From: Psychrosphaera algicola | GTDB lineage: Bacteria; Pseudomonadota; Gammaproteobacteria; Enterobacterales; Alteromonadaceae | Assembly (NCBI RefSeq): GCF_028401425.1 | Contig: NZ_JAQOMS010000002.1 | Location: forward strand, 1,364,001 to 1,428,000 | Length of the DNA: 64,000 nt | Direction of reading: 5' to 3' | Shown here: piece by piece, positions 40,022 through 49,951 of the stretch | Layout of the letters: each line of letters opens with the position of its first letter | Numbering within the stretch: the stretch's first letter is position 1 | Notes under the pieces: model-generated | Told to the model about the DNA's origin: nothing | What the model saw: the letters and a program-made list of their open reading frames with translations, nothing else | Database searches by the model: none | Program-made: the position numbers and the translations under genes

Positions 40022-41093
40022 TCAACTGTTCCGTAAGGCCAACATCGATTCATATAAGTCATTTCGATAAACATTATTAACAACTTCATTAAGTTGGGTA
40101 TCTGTCCAATCGCCTAACTGCCCTGCACCTTTCATTTTCTCTATCAAGAACATGCCTTGCTCAACAATCGGTTGATTGGTATTACTCCGAAAAAACTGAT
40201 TGTAGCTAAGGTATATCTCTTGGTGGTGCTCCTTTCGCGGTAATACAACTGCCAATCAAACTTGGCGCGATTACATCAACGGGCGCATCTAAATATTGTT
40301 GCAGGATAATGGCTGTTTCAAATCGATTTGCAACTGACTCTAACCATTCGCAAGCTTGTTGTACTGCAGCGAGTAATGCCAAATAGGTATTGGGGTTAGT
40401 CTCTTGCCATTCCTTAGTTACGGCCAACACTTTTTCCGGGGCTTCCTGCCATATATCACTCGAAGTCGTGACTGTTTCGCCAATACCACCTCGAACCGCT
40501 TGGGCGTTCCACGGAGTACCGACACAAAAACCATCGATGTCATTATTTTGCAATGCTGTGGTCATACTTGTCGGTGGAATAATGATCAATTCAACATCTT
40601 TGTTCGGTGTAATATCACCTGATATCAACCAATCTCTTAGTTGATAAAAATGACAAGAGTAAGGGTAAACAGACGCTATTTTTAATACCTCACCCGACTG
40701 GTCTATGATCCTTTTAAGCCACTTTGCTTCAAGCGGCAGTGGTGGTGTTATTCCGTTATTTAACTCCCTAACTTTATCCATCAAAGCTGTCGATAACGTT
40801 ACACCGTTACCATTCATGCTCAAGTTAAAGGCATTAATGACGTCACATTTTGGTCCATTTAAACCTAACGAACTAGCAATTGGCATCGGTGCTAAGACCT
40901 GCGCCGCGTCTAATAAACCAGCGTTTAACCTATCTCTTACCGTCGCCCAAGAATACTGAACATGCAATGAAACATCTAATCCCCATTGTTCAAAATAACC
41001 TAGATGTTTCGCCATCACTAAGGGGGCACAATCGGTTAATGCCACGATTCCAATATCAAGTTGGGTTTGTTCTAAATGCGTTTGTGAACTCAT
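40022..41093 (-). CDS. nasS: Nitrate sensor protein NasS, frameshifted
   Basis: A cytoplasmic NrtA-like protein without a signal peptide. It resembles the periplasmic binding protein (IGIVALTDCAPLVMAKHLGYFEQWGLDVSLH, LNAGLLDAAQVLAPMPIASSLG, DGFCVGTPWNAQAVRGGIGETV). In known NasS-NasT systems it holds NasT inactive without nitrate and releases it when nitrate or nitrite binds. The break near 40235 looks like one extra A. Repaired length is about 356 residues. The start lies one base after the nasT stop. Confidence 0.9.
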
Positions 41094-41094
41094 G

Positions 41095-41706
41095 TTATTT
41101 ACCTCCGCCTATCAACTGCATCATGGAGATTAGGTTCTTTGCTACGTCTTCCATCTTCTGTCCATTATCCATCGCCATTTTTCGAATCGCTGAATAAGCC
41201 TGTTGCTCGCTCATACCTTGCTTTTCAATTAATAGTGCTTTGGCTTGATCAACCCACTTTCTCGACTGCAATTTCCGTTTGGCATCTGTTAATTCGGCCT
41301 TTAGCCCCTGAAACTCATTAAAACGAGCGACCGCGACATCGAGAATAAATTTGGCTCTATCGGGATTTGTTTCACCTGAAACATAAGCACTAACACCAGC
41401 TTTAATGCTGTCTCGCATTAAGTCCGGTTGGTCTTGTTCAGAAAACATAACAATGGGCTTTGGGTTAAATTCAGATATCGTACTCAAACTTTCAATTGTG
41501 TCGCGATTAGGTGATTCAATATCAATTAGAATGATGTCAGGCTCGGTATTTTCAACTTCCCTTAAAAGTGAGGCACTCGTGTGAGCTAAGTGTTTCACGA
41601 CATAAGGAGAACCTGCCAGCGCTGCCCGGAAACTTTCCGCGCGTTCCATGTCATCGTCAATGACTAACACGGTTAACGTGTTTGTTGTTTTATTTTTAGT
41701 AGCCAT
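41095..41706 (-). CDS. nasT: ANTAR-domain antiterminator NasT
   Basis: An intact 203-residue protein. Residues about 10-125 form a receiver-like domain (TVLVIDDDMERAESFRAAL, PDIILIDIESPNRDT). A coiled linker (LTDAKRKLQSRKWVDQAKALL) leads into the ANTAR RNA-binding domain (IEKQGMSEQQAYSAIRKMAMDNGQKMEDVAKNLI). It would bind the dual-hexaloop leaders upstream of nrtA and nasA and allow read-through of their terminators. First gene of nasTS. Confidence 0.93.
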   Translation of the reverse strand: MATKNKTTNTLTVLVIDDDMERAESFRAALAGSPYVVKHLAHTSASLLREVENTEPDIILIDIESPNRDTIESLSTISEFNPKPIVMFSEQDQPDLMRDSIKAGVSAYVSGETNPDRAKFILDVAVARFNEFQGLKAELTDAKRKLQSRKWVDQAKALLIEKQGMSEQQAYSAIRKMAMDNGQKMEDVAKNLISMMQLIGGGK

Positions 41707-42240
41707 AGTGAGATGTGTTACTTTGTTAATTGTGATCGCGAGTAATGCTTCAATATTTGCACCAGATAGGCAGGTTTCTTTGAGATCTGCTGTAACCTGC
41801 TATTTTATTGATGTTGGCATGTTATGAGTCGTTTTTATCAAACGCATGCAAAACACTTGCACCACAACGGATGCACCACAATAGGAATACGTCCCCAATT
41901 TGACGCAACGTTTGCTTTTGTATTAGTTTGGTTATTTTTCTATCCCTTACACACCCTAGGTTTAGTCAATTACATCTTCTGGTATGGAAGTTGAAGGCAC
42001 CAACTGATTAACGTTTACGCGCCATGGTTGTTATAAGTAATTGTAAAAAGACCGGAAATGAATTCCGTTAAAAATTCGTTTTCTGCGATAATAAAATCTA
42101 GGCTATCTCATTCGCGAAGAAATACAGTAGTACTGGTATTACAAAGGCAGTGCTATTAGAGTAGAAATACAGAAGCAGCGAATTAACAAAGCCCTGTGGT
42201 CCCAAAGTTACGACAAACAAAATTTGAAAAAGAAGTGAAA
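41707..42240. other. Divergent intergenic region nasT/moaA with TGCACCA direct repeats
   Basis: About 530 bases. TGCACCACAA occurs at 41858-41867 and again at 41872-41881, and TTGCACCA also at 41757-41764. TGCACC is one half of the NtrC consensus, so these may be half sites, but no full palindrome was found. I saw no gene, convincing promoter or molybdenum-cofactor riboswitch. Confidence 0.45.
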
Positions 42241-42263
42241 ATGAAACGGTTAAATTCCCCAGT

Positions 42264-43238
42264 ATGTTGATAGATAGTTACCAAAGACAGTTCCATTATT
42301 TGCGACTATCGATAACCGACGTCTGTAATTTCAAATGCGACTACTGTTTACCGGATGGATACGATTGCAGTAATCCGCGGGAATTTTTAACAATAGACGA
42401 AATAAAAAGGTTAGTAACGGCCTTTGCGGAGCTGGGTGTCAGTAAGGTAAGGATCACCGGTGGCGAGCCTTACTTGCGAAAAGATCTTGCTGAGATCATT
42501 CGCGTTGTAAAAAACGTCGACGGTGTTGATACCGTAGCGTTGACCACAAACGGCTACAATCTCGAAACCCAAATAGAAAAATGGGTCGATGCTGGATTAG
42601 ATTCTCTAAACGTCAGTATTGATAGTTTAAAGTCAGACACCTTTAGACTCATAACAGGCAGTAATAAACACCAGTCCATTCTAAAAGGTATCGACAAAGC
42701 AATCTCGTTGGGCGTTAAAAATGTAAAAGTTAATGCCGTATTGCTTAAACAGTTTAATGAAAACGAATTAACCGACTTTTTGCAGTGGATAAAATTTAAA
42801 CCCCTGAGCTTAAGATTAATTGAGCTGATGGAAACCGGTGACAATAAAACGTATTTTGCCAAGCAGCATGTCAATGGCGAGCAACTTAAGAACAAAATTG
42901 AAAATGATGGATGGTTACCAATTGTTAAATCTAAAGTTGCTGGCCCCGCGTTAGAATATTGTCATCCTGATTTTCAGGGTAAAATTGGTTTTATATTGCC
43001 ATACAGCAAAGACTTTTGCGCAAGTTGCAATCGTCTTCGAGTTTCTTCGGTAGGTAATTTACATAAATGCTTATTTGCCGAAGAAGGCCTTAATTTTAGA
43101 CATCTGTTGCAATCAAGCAGTCAATTGTCACAACTTAAAGTTTGGTTACAAACACAATTAGACGACAAAAAAGAAACGCATTTTTTACAAGACAATAAAA
43201 CCGGTGCTACAAAACACCTCGCAATGTTAGGTGGCTAA
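42264..43238 (+). CDS. moaA: GTP 3',8-cyclase MoaA (molybdenum cofactor biosynthesis)
   Basis: A radical-SAM enzyme that makes 3',8-cyclo-7,8-dihydro-GTP, the first step of the cofactor needed by NasA. The N-terminal cluster motif is CNFKCDYC (C21, C25, C28), followed by RITGGEPYLRKDL. The C-terminal cluster includes FCASCNRLRVSSVG. The C-terminus ends in a Gly-Gly pair (MLGG), as in active MoaA. The ATG at 42264 has no clear binding site. An ATG at 42241 after GAAGTG would join in frame if one C is missing from CCCC at 42257-42260, and may be the true start. Confidence 0.95.
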   Translation: MLIDSYQRQFHYLRLSITDVCNFKCDYCLPDGYDCSNPREFLTIDEIKRLVTAFAELGVSKVRITGGEPYLRKDLAEIIRVVKNVDGVDTVALTTNGYNLETQIEKWVDAGLDSLNVSIDSLKSDTFRLITGSNKHQSILKGIDKAISLGVKNVKVNAVLLKQFNENELTDFLQWIKFKPLSLRLIELMETGDNKTYFAKQHVNGEQLKNKIENDGWLPIVKSKVAGPALEYCHPDFQGKIGFILPYSKDFCASCNRLRVSSVGNLHKCLFAEEGLNFRHLLQSSSQLSQLKVWLQTQLDDKKETHFLQDNKTGATKHLAMLGG

Positions 43239-43373
43239 GTCGCTCTTAAACCTCACTTTATTCGACTGAGCGTTGGCATTAATTTGCTGTTTTTATAGTG
43301 CTAACGTGCCGTTGAGTATGTATTGTCTTAATGCATATAAATCATTTGGTAAAATCAATATTGGAACCGTTTA

Positions 43374-43958
43374 ATGTCTCATTCAGAATTTATTGGTGTT
43401 GTCATGTCAGGAGGCAAGTCTCAACGGATGGGGACCAATAAAGCCTTATTAGAGCGTCATGGTAAAACCATGGCGGACTTTACCGCAGAGTGTCTTACCA
43501 CAGCTGGAGCTCGGCAGGTTTTGTATTCTGTCCCATTTGGCTTTGAAACAGTTGCCTCTAATCAAATCGCCGACATTACGTCATCGTTAGGCCCACTTGG
43601 TGGCATATTGTCGATCTTAGACTATGCAATCAATCAAGATATCAAAACCAACTTCCTATTTGTTCCTGTCGACTTACCTTTGCTCAAACCACAAACATTA
43701 ACTCAATTGGCCCAGTACTCATTAATAAATGAAAATGCAGTGACATTTCATCGACAACCACTACCCGTTTTGATCCGGCCATCTTTAGACATACTTAAAA
43801 CGTTAATTGAAATAACCGATACTCAGAAAAATTTATCTATGTTTCACTTTTTAGACAAAATAAATGCAGAAGCAATAAAATTAGAAGATGTTGACGTATT
43901 GTATAATTCCAACAGACCTGAAGAGTGGCAAGCGGCATTAGCAAAGTTAAAAAGCTAA
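43374..43958 (+). CDS. mobA: Molybdenum cofactor guanylyltransferase MobA
   Basis: An intact 194-residue nucleotidyltransferase that attaches GMP to molybdopterin, giving the MGD form used by NasA. GVVMSGGKSQRMGTNKALLERHGK is the nucleotide-binding loop. SLGPLGGILSIL and FVPVDLPLLKPQTL (metal-binding Asp) are conserved MobA segments. It lies downstream of moaA in the same direction with a 135-base gap, so it may have its own promoter. Confidence 0.92.
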   Translation: MSHSEFIGVVMSGGKSQRMGTNKALLERHGKTMADFTAECLTTAGARQVLYSVPFGFETVASNQIADITSSLGPLGGILSILDYAINQDIKTNFLFVPVDLPLLKPQTLTQLAQYSLINENAVTFHRQPLPVLIRPSLDILKTLIEITDTQKNLSMFHFLDKINAEAIKLEDVDVLYNSNRPEEWQAALAKLKS

Positions 43959-43974
43959 CCACGATTGTAACGTA

Positions 43975-44011
43975 TATTTTAATACAAATTTTTAATACAA
44001 ATTTTTAATAC
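43975..44011. repeat. Short tandem repeat TTTTTAATACAAAT
   Basis: TTTTAATACAAATTTTTAATACAAATTTTTAATACAA-type sequence with a 14-base period, about 2.6 copies, between mobA and the convergent LytTR gene. Confidence 0.8.
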
Positions 44012-44073
44012 AAGGATTGCACAATTTACCTATTAGAGCGGTCTATCGTCACAAAGAAGAGCTTCTCGACAAT

Positions 44074-44882
44074 CTACATATCAACCAAAAATTGCTTAAT
44101 AACATCTTTGTAATTACGGCTTACTTTTACCTGATCATATTCTCCTAACTGCAGAAAAAACTCACCTTTAGTATGCGGTGTTACTTTTTAATATACGTTA
44201 AGTTTACTATAGTAGAGCGGTGTACTCGTTTAAATATTGTCGGATCTAATTCCTCTAGTAATTGTTTTAACGTACTGCGTTTTATGTGTGTAACACCACC
44301 AGCATGAAGACATACATAATCCCCGGCGGCGTCGACCCACTCTATCTCCGACTGTTTTAACAGGGTGATATCGCCTCGGTCTTTGATCAGGACTTTACGC
44401 TCTAGGTTAGGGTTATTTTTAGCGGCACGAGCTAAATCTTCTTCTGTCATCGAATCATCATCACGAAATGAATCAATAGCACTTATAATCCGATTTTTAC
44501 CGTCTTTTTCTTCACTTAATATTCGTTCTTGCACTCGCATTACTGCCAGCTGTAAACGTTCTAAATCTAGCGGTTTTAATATGTAGTCAACGGCATGGAC
44601 GTCGAAAGCATCAATAGCATATTGTTCGTAAGCGGTTGTGAATACAATAAGTGGCATAACGTCTGTTTGTAATTTTTTAATAACACCAAAACCATCTATT
44701 CCCGGCATCTGAATATCGAGAAAAACCAAATCTGGACTTTTTTCCATTATCACTTCGATGGCTTGGCGCCCATTTGAGCACTCGCCTATTATGTCGATAT
44801 TGTCGATTTTGCTTAGCTTCGAACGCAGGATCTGCAGGGCTAACGGCTCGTCATCAACAATCAATGTAGTGATTTTTTTCAT
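44074..44882 (-). CDS. LytTR-family response regulator, frameshifted near the 3' end
   Basis: Receiver domain with TLIVDDEPLALQILRSKL, phospho-acceptor D in LVFLDIQMPGIDGFG and KPLDLERL. Then a LytTR DNA-binding domain (KVLIKDRGDITLLKQSEIEWVDAAGDYVCLH ... FKRVHRSTIVNLTYIKKV). One A is missing near 44186; repair extends the protein by about 36 residues to the usual LytTR end (VSRNYKDVIKQFL). Pairs with the sensor kinase 14 bases upstream. Being next to the glucan locus, it may control it, but the target is unproven. Confidence 0.88.
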
Positions 44883-44896
44883 ATGCTCTGTTCCAT

Positions 44897-46006
44897 CTAT
44901 GCCATTGGTTCATAGGGTATGGTTATTATTGTTGTAAGCCCACCAGACGATTTGGATTCGAGCTCAAATTTGTAGTTATTGTCGTAAATAACTTTTAATC
45001 GTTCGTCGATATTTCTTAATCCAACACCTCGGCTTTGCTTGAAGTCCACTTTACTCTTAGACGCCTGACGACCGACTTCTGGTCCAGCCCCAGTATCGCT
45101 CATTTCGAGGATCAGTTTATCGTTTTGAATGTAAGATTTTAAACTTATCGTACCGCCTTCTTCATTCTGAGCAATAACGTGTTTCATCGAATTTTCAATA
45201 ATGGGCTGAATTAATAGGCTAGGTACCAAAGCCAATTTTGAGTTTTCACTCACATTGAAGTCGAGTTTTAAGCGCTCGCCAAAGCGTGTTTTTTCAATTT
45301 CCAAATACAATTTTAGCGCATTAAGCTCTTTGTCTAAAGGCAGTTTAGTGTCTGGGTTGTTATCTAATGAATAACGTAAGAACTTACTTAATTGCACCGT
45401 CATTTTTTGTGCTTGTTCTGATGCTTCAACTTCGATTAGGGAGTTTATTGCATTGAGCGTATTACATAAAAAGTGAGGGTTTAACTGATATCGCAACATC
45501 TTAATTTTGGCGTCTCGTGCAACACTTTGTGCGGTTAAACGCTTTAATTGCTCTTCACGAGCTTCGGCCTCTGCCCGTAACATAATTCGATGTTCTTCTT
45601 CGAGTAATTGATAATAACGCAATCCATGAAAAATACTTACCCAACATAAAAAGATAAAAATACTGCCAAAATACCAACCGCCAAAATCTCGCCAAACGCC
45701 ACCTTCGTTCGTCATAAACATGTAGGTTTCAATTCGAATTGCGGTCCAAATGGCAGCCACGAGCATGATCCAAATAAAACCAACCGTTAACCTAATAGAG
45801 GCGGGTTTATTCCACACACTCATAAACACTTTGTACAAGGGAATCGAAACAATAAACCCAACAATACCTTGCAGCAAAGTATGGCCAACATAAATTAAAT
45901 TGAGTTGTGCATACCAAAGCGTTAGCGTGAACAGACTGATAATACAAAGAAAAGCCCAAAAGCCTACCTGCATTACCCAAAATTGCGACATTCTTGTTTT
46001 TATCAT
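44897..46006 (-). CDS. LytS-like sensor histidine kinase (His_kinase/HATPase)
   Basis: An intact 369-residue inner-membrane kinase. Four hydrophobic segments lie in residues about 10-130, then a coiled region. The phospho-acceptor is in KMLRYQLNPHFLCNTLNAINSL, typical of the LytS/YehU His_kinase family. The ATP domain has PSLLIQPIIENSMKH (N-box) and GVGLRNIDERL (G-box). There is no obvious periplasmic sensor domain, so the signal is unknown. Operon with the LytTR regulator. Confidence 0.9.
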   Translation of the reverse strand: MIKTRMSQFWVMQVGFWAFLCIISLFTLTLWYAQLNLIYVGHTLLQGIVGFIVSIPLYKVFMSVWNKPASIRLTVGFIWIMLVAAIWTAIRIETYMFMTNEGGVWRDFGGWYFGSIFIFLCWVSIFHGLRYYQLLEEEHRIMLRAEAEAREEQLKRLTAQSVARDAKIKMLRYQLNPHFLCNTLNAINSLIEVEASEQAQKMTVQLSKFLRYSLDNNPDTKLPLDKELNALKLYLEIEKTRFGERLKLDFNVSENSKLALVPSLLIQPIIENSMKHVIAQNEEGGTISLKSYIQNDKLILEMSDTGAGPEVGRQASKSKVDFKQSRGVGLRNIDERLKVIYDNNYKFELESKSSGGLTTIITIPYEPMA

Positions 46007-46242
46007 AGCGCCATTACGTTTTAAAACAGTCGGTTAAACCTAGCACACCATGCATTACTTGCCTATGTTAACCCGTTTATTCACGGTCAATAGTTGTAAA
46101 TTTTAGAACCACCAAAGAAACGACATTAACCTCAATAAATAGCATTACAATTAAAATCAGACAAAGTGGACATTTTTAACGGCCAGTGCGACCGCGATAA
46201 CTTATTGAAGACAATGGTCATTTAACCCAAATTCAGCGGTCC

Positions 46243-46790
46243 AAAAACAACACAGACACCCACCTCAGTTTTCCCTGTCAAAGCCTGAAAAAAACAACGC
46301 AGAAAACAACGTAGACACCCACCTCAGTTTCACCTGCCCAAGCCTGAAAACAACGCAGACCCCCCGTTTTCCCTGTCAAAGCCTGATAAACAACGCAGAC
46401 ACCCACCCTAGTTTTCCCTGTCAAAGCCTGAAAAACAACGTAGACACCCACCTCAGTTTCACCTGCCCAAGCCTGAAAAACAACGCAGACACCCACCTCA
46501 GTTTCACCTGCCCAAGCCTGAAAAACAACGTAGACACCCACCTCAGTTTCACCTGCCCAAGCCTGGAAAACAACGAAGACACCCACCCCTGTTTTCCCTG
46601 TCAAAGCCTGAAAAACAACGCAGACACCCACCCTAGTTTCACCTGCCCAAGCCTGAAAAACAACGTAGACACCCACCTCAGTTTCACCTGCCCAAGCCTG
46701 AGAAACAACGCAGACACCCACCCTAGTTTTCCCTGTCAAAGCCTAAAGAAAAACAACGTAGACACCCCCCCAGTTTTCCCCTGTCAAAGC
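46243..46790. repeat. Repeat cluster F: 12 copies of the GACACCCACC-core repeat, exact 45-bp period
   Basis: Cores begin near 46254, 46313, 46356 (degenerate) and then at 46398, 46443, 46488, 46533, 46578, 46623, 46668, 46713 and 46761. From 46398 to 46713 the period is exactly 45 bases. Filler is CTCAGTTTCACCTGCCCAAG then CCTGAAAAACAACG, alternating with TTTTCCCTGTCAAAG forms. A long frame on the minus strand is an artefact of the 45-base period. Confidence 0.97.
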
Positions 46791-46827
46791 CAGAAAAGTA
46801 ATGTCATTTACTTAGAACAAAACGTAA

Positions 46828-46858
46828 AAAGGCCGCTACAACAACTGCAGCGGCCTTT
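46828..46858 (-). terminator. Terminator of the TonB receptor gene
   Basis: AAAGGCCGCT and AGCGGCCTTT pair around an 11-base loop. On the minus strand a T-run follows, just beyond the receptor stop. Confidence 0.9.
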
Positions 46859-46879
46859 AGCGTTACAACTTAGACAACA

Positions 46880-49824
46880 TTAAAAGCTGTATCTAGCACC
46901 AACTACGTAACGTGTACCGTATTGTCGAGCGTATAAAAATTGCTCTTCGTATCGGCCAAAACCTTGTTCGGTTTCATTGTTCAAGTTTACGCCATCAAAG
47001 AATACCGTAAACTGCTCAGTTACGTCATAATTCACGCTGATATCCCATTGGCCAAATTCTTTTGCAAATTGTGGTGGAACATCTGACGAACCTTGAGATT
47101 GGCCTTGACCAATCAAGTACTCATCGCGCCATGAATATGTAGTTTTAACCGACAAACCGTCTTTTTCATAAAACAGTTGGAAGTTAGCTGAGTTACTTAA
47201 TCCTAGTAACACGGCTTGGATTTCAAGTAATTCAGGATCATATTCAACGTCACCGTCAACAAATGTCGAGTTGAACGCAAAACCATAGCCTGATTCACCA
47301 AATACGTGCTGTACCGCAAATTCCAAACCATATACAGAACGTTCGTCCACGTTTTCAGGTGAACTGATTGTCCACGTTACTAATGGATCGGTTGCTGGAT
47401 CTGGTTCGATTACGCCATCTAGGTTGCCATTGTTATTGGCTAACATCTGCTGAAATATTGCACTGTCAGTCGCTTGTTCGCCACGTGCTTCTATTTGGCC
47501 TACCGCGGCATTCCAGCGGTCACCTAAATAGATGTCGTGAATACCATCAATCGTGATCTCGACTTGTGAGTTATCAATCCATTTATCCACTTCTTTAGCA
47601 AATAGGCCAAGAGACAAATAATTTGCTTCGTCGTAATAATATTCGAATGACACATCTACGTTGGTTGATTGGTATGGTTCTAAGTTAGGGTTACCTCTGC
47701 CACCGGTGCGCGCACCAATTTTAGGAGCTACCCGAGACCGAAAACGAACCTAATAAATTGCCTAAACCAGGGCGTGTAATGGTTTTACCCATCGACATAC
47801 GACCGACCAACTCATCAGTTAAATCAACTTTGATGTCTAACATAGGTAAAATAAGGTCATATTCACCGGTGTAGGTAACTTCTTCTAATTCTGGTTTAAA
47901 GTCAGTTATCCACTCAGACGCCGCAACCCAATTTACCTGCAATGGAATTTGGCTTTCTGAAGGACTAACCACTTCGGTTTTTCATAACGAATACCAGCAT
48001 TTAGTTGGACAGGGAAATCTCCAACTTCAAGATCCCATTCTGTCTGCAAATAAAAGCTTGTTGTTGTTTCTTCAACTAACGATTGTGGAACAGATCCACT
48101 GTAATAGGCATCTGGTACATAAGCATTCGCCCCTAACACATCTTCAGTCAACACCGCGGTTTGTCTCGCAACAGCTTCGTCGAAGTCATATGTGTAATAA
48201 TATCCTGGATTTAAATCACTACCACCACCATCAAACTGATCTAGGAAATCGCCTGTGTCGTGTCTCACAAACATATCGTCTGGTAACATTTCAACAAAAC
48301 TAGGATCAAACCCTGATCCACCGCGCAGTCCACTCCAAGCAGACGAACCGCTCATGGTTTGTGTGGTGCTTGAAACGCCTGCTTTAACATACGCTAGAGA
48401 TGAGTTATATGGGTTAGCCTCAGGTTGAGTGCAATTGAAATTGCTGCACAGTAGACTCACTCTGGATTATGTAAAAATTGACTAAAGTTAGAGTCAATTT
48501 CACTCGGCAATATTTCATTTGTACCGTTTTTCCACAGTATATTTACGCTTGGGATTTCACCTTCACGATAATCATAAATTTTAGATGCTAATTGGTCCGA
48601 ACCCAAAATAACCTGACCCGAGTTACCACTGCCTTTATCTGCACCATTATCTATTTCGGTGATTGAGTCGTGGTAATCAATCTCGATATGCAAATCGTCT
48701 GTTAGTTGCCAATCAAAGTTAATGCCTAATGAACTCGACTTTACTTCGGTGGTATCTTTGCTCGCGCTAAATGAACCGTCGTCACCGCTAATATCAGCGT
48801 AAATCGCCGTCCCGTTGCTATCAAGCTCATAACTGTTGATATTGGCACCAAAGTTGTTCCAAATACCCCAACCAATAGATTCGGTCGCGGTTACAGCATT
48901 GGTTGCTGTGTAGTCGGTTGTAATGACTAAGTCGTCATTGACTGCATATTGCAGCGTAAGTTGACCATTCGTGCGGGCGCGACGAACGTCGGCAATGCCG
49001 TAGTTCATGTCTTTGGCAAAATAGTGATTACCAATCCGATTACCTTCACTGTCCATAGGACGAGGGTCAATAACCTTGTCATCGTCTAGCGTTGGAAGTC
49101 CAACGTTGGCCTGCCAACCTTGAATGTTGGCTTCTTGTTTTTGAAAGTCACGTCGATGGTGCGAAACAGACAAGGAAACACCAAAGGTTTCGTCTAAAAA
49201 CGTATTGCTGTAGATGCCACCAAATTCTGGCGTAATATCATCTCCAGCCACGTTTGAAGAGTCGTAAATACCTTTACCCATCAAGCTAAATTTCTCGCCT
49301 GGTGATTGTAAAGGTTTAACCGTAACAATATTAACGGTTGCCCCTAAACCACCGGTAGGCACTTCTGCCCGAGCCGTTTTTTGAACTTCTAGTGCACTAA
49401 CACCTTCTGACGACAAGTTTTCAAAGCTAAACGAACGGGTAAAACCGGTACCCGGCATTTGTCTGCCATTAAGCGTGATTAAGTTAAACTCAGGGCCAAA
49501 ACCACGAACCGTGATCTGACTTCCTTCGCCATTTGACCGACTAATAGATACGCCAGTAATACGGCCTAAGGATTCAGCTAGGTTCGTATCCGGAAATTTA
49601 CCCATTTCTTCGGCAGAAATTGCATCAACAACCCCTGAACTGTCTCGCTTTAGATCCATTGATCGAATTAAGCTACCTCGGATCCCTTTGACCTGAATGA
49701 CTTCAATTTCGTCGTCGGCTATTTTGTCATCTTCGGCTGCAAAACTTGGAAGCACAACAGCTGTACCAAGGATAATGGCCAATGACGACGCCAATTTGTT
49801 CTTTTTAAAGTTAAGTGATTTCAT
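46880..49824 (-). CDS. TonB-dependent outer-membrane receptor (TIGR01782 type), frameshifted
   Basis: About 980 residues. Start at MKSLNFKKNKLASSL with signal peptide (GTAVVLPSFAAEDD). Plug region: EVIQVKGIRGSLIRSMDLKRDSSGVVDAISAEEMGKFPDTNLAESLGRITGVSI, then GEGSQITVRGFGPEFNLITLNGRQMPG, a combination typical of TIGR01782 receptors in marine carbohydrate users. The barrel ends in RYVVGARYSF. Breaks near 48465, 47960 and 47740. It probably imports beta-glucan oligosaccharides, given the GH16 gene 127 bases upstream. The substrate is inferred from context. Confidence 0.9.
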
Positions 49825-49951
49825 AACTTCTCTTCTAATAATTTGTTTACTGAACAACTAAAACTCATTTGGTTGAAAACATTGATAAATAGTTTTAGTT
49901 CACTTTTATTAAGGGCAAGCTCACTCACCCTTATTTCCATGTAAATCCCAG

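Noticed and set aside
46278..46739. Apparent 153-codon minus-strand protein of 15-residue repeats
   Set aside because: It is the 45-bp repeat cluster read through; no ribosome binding site and no protein-like context.
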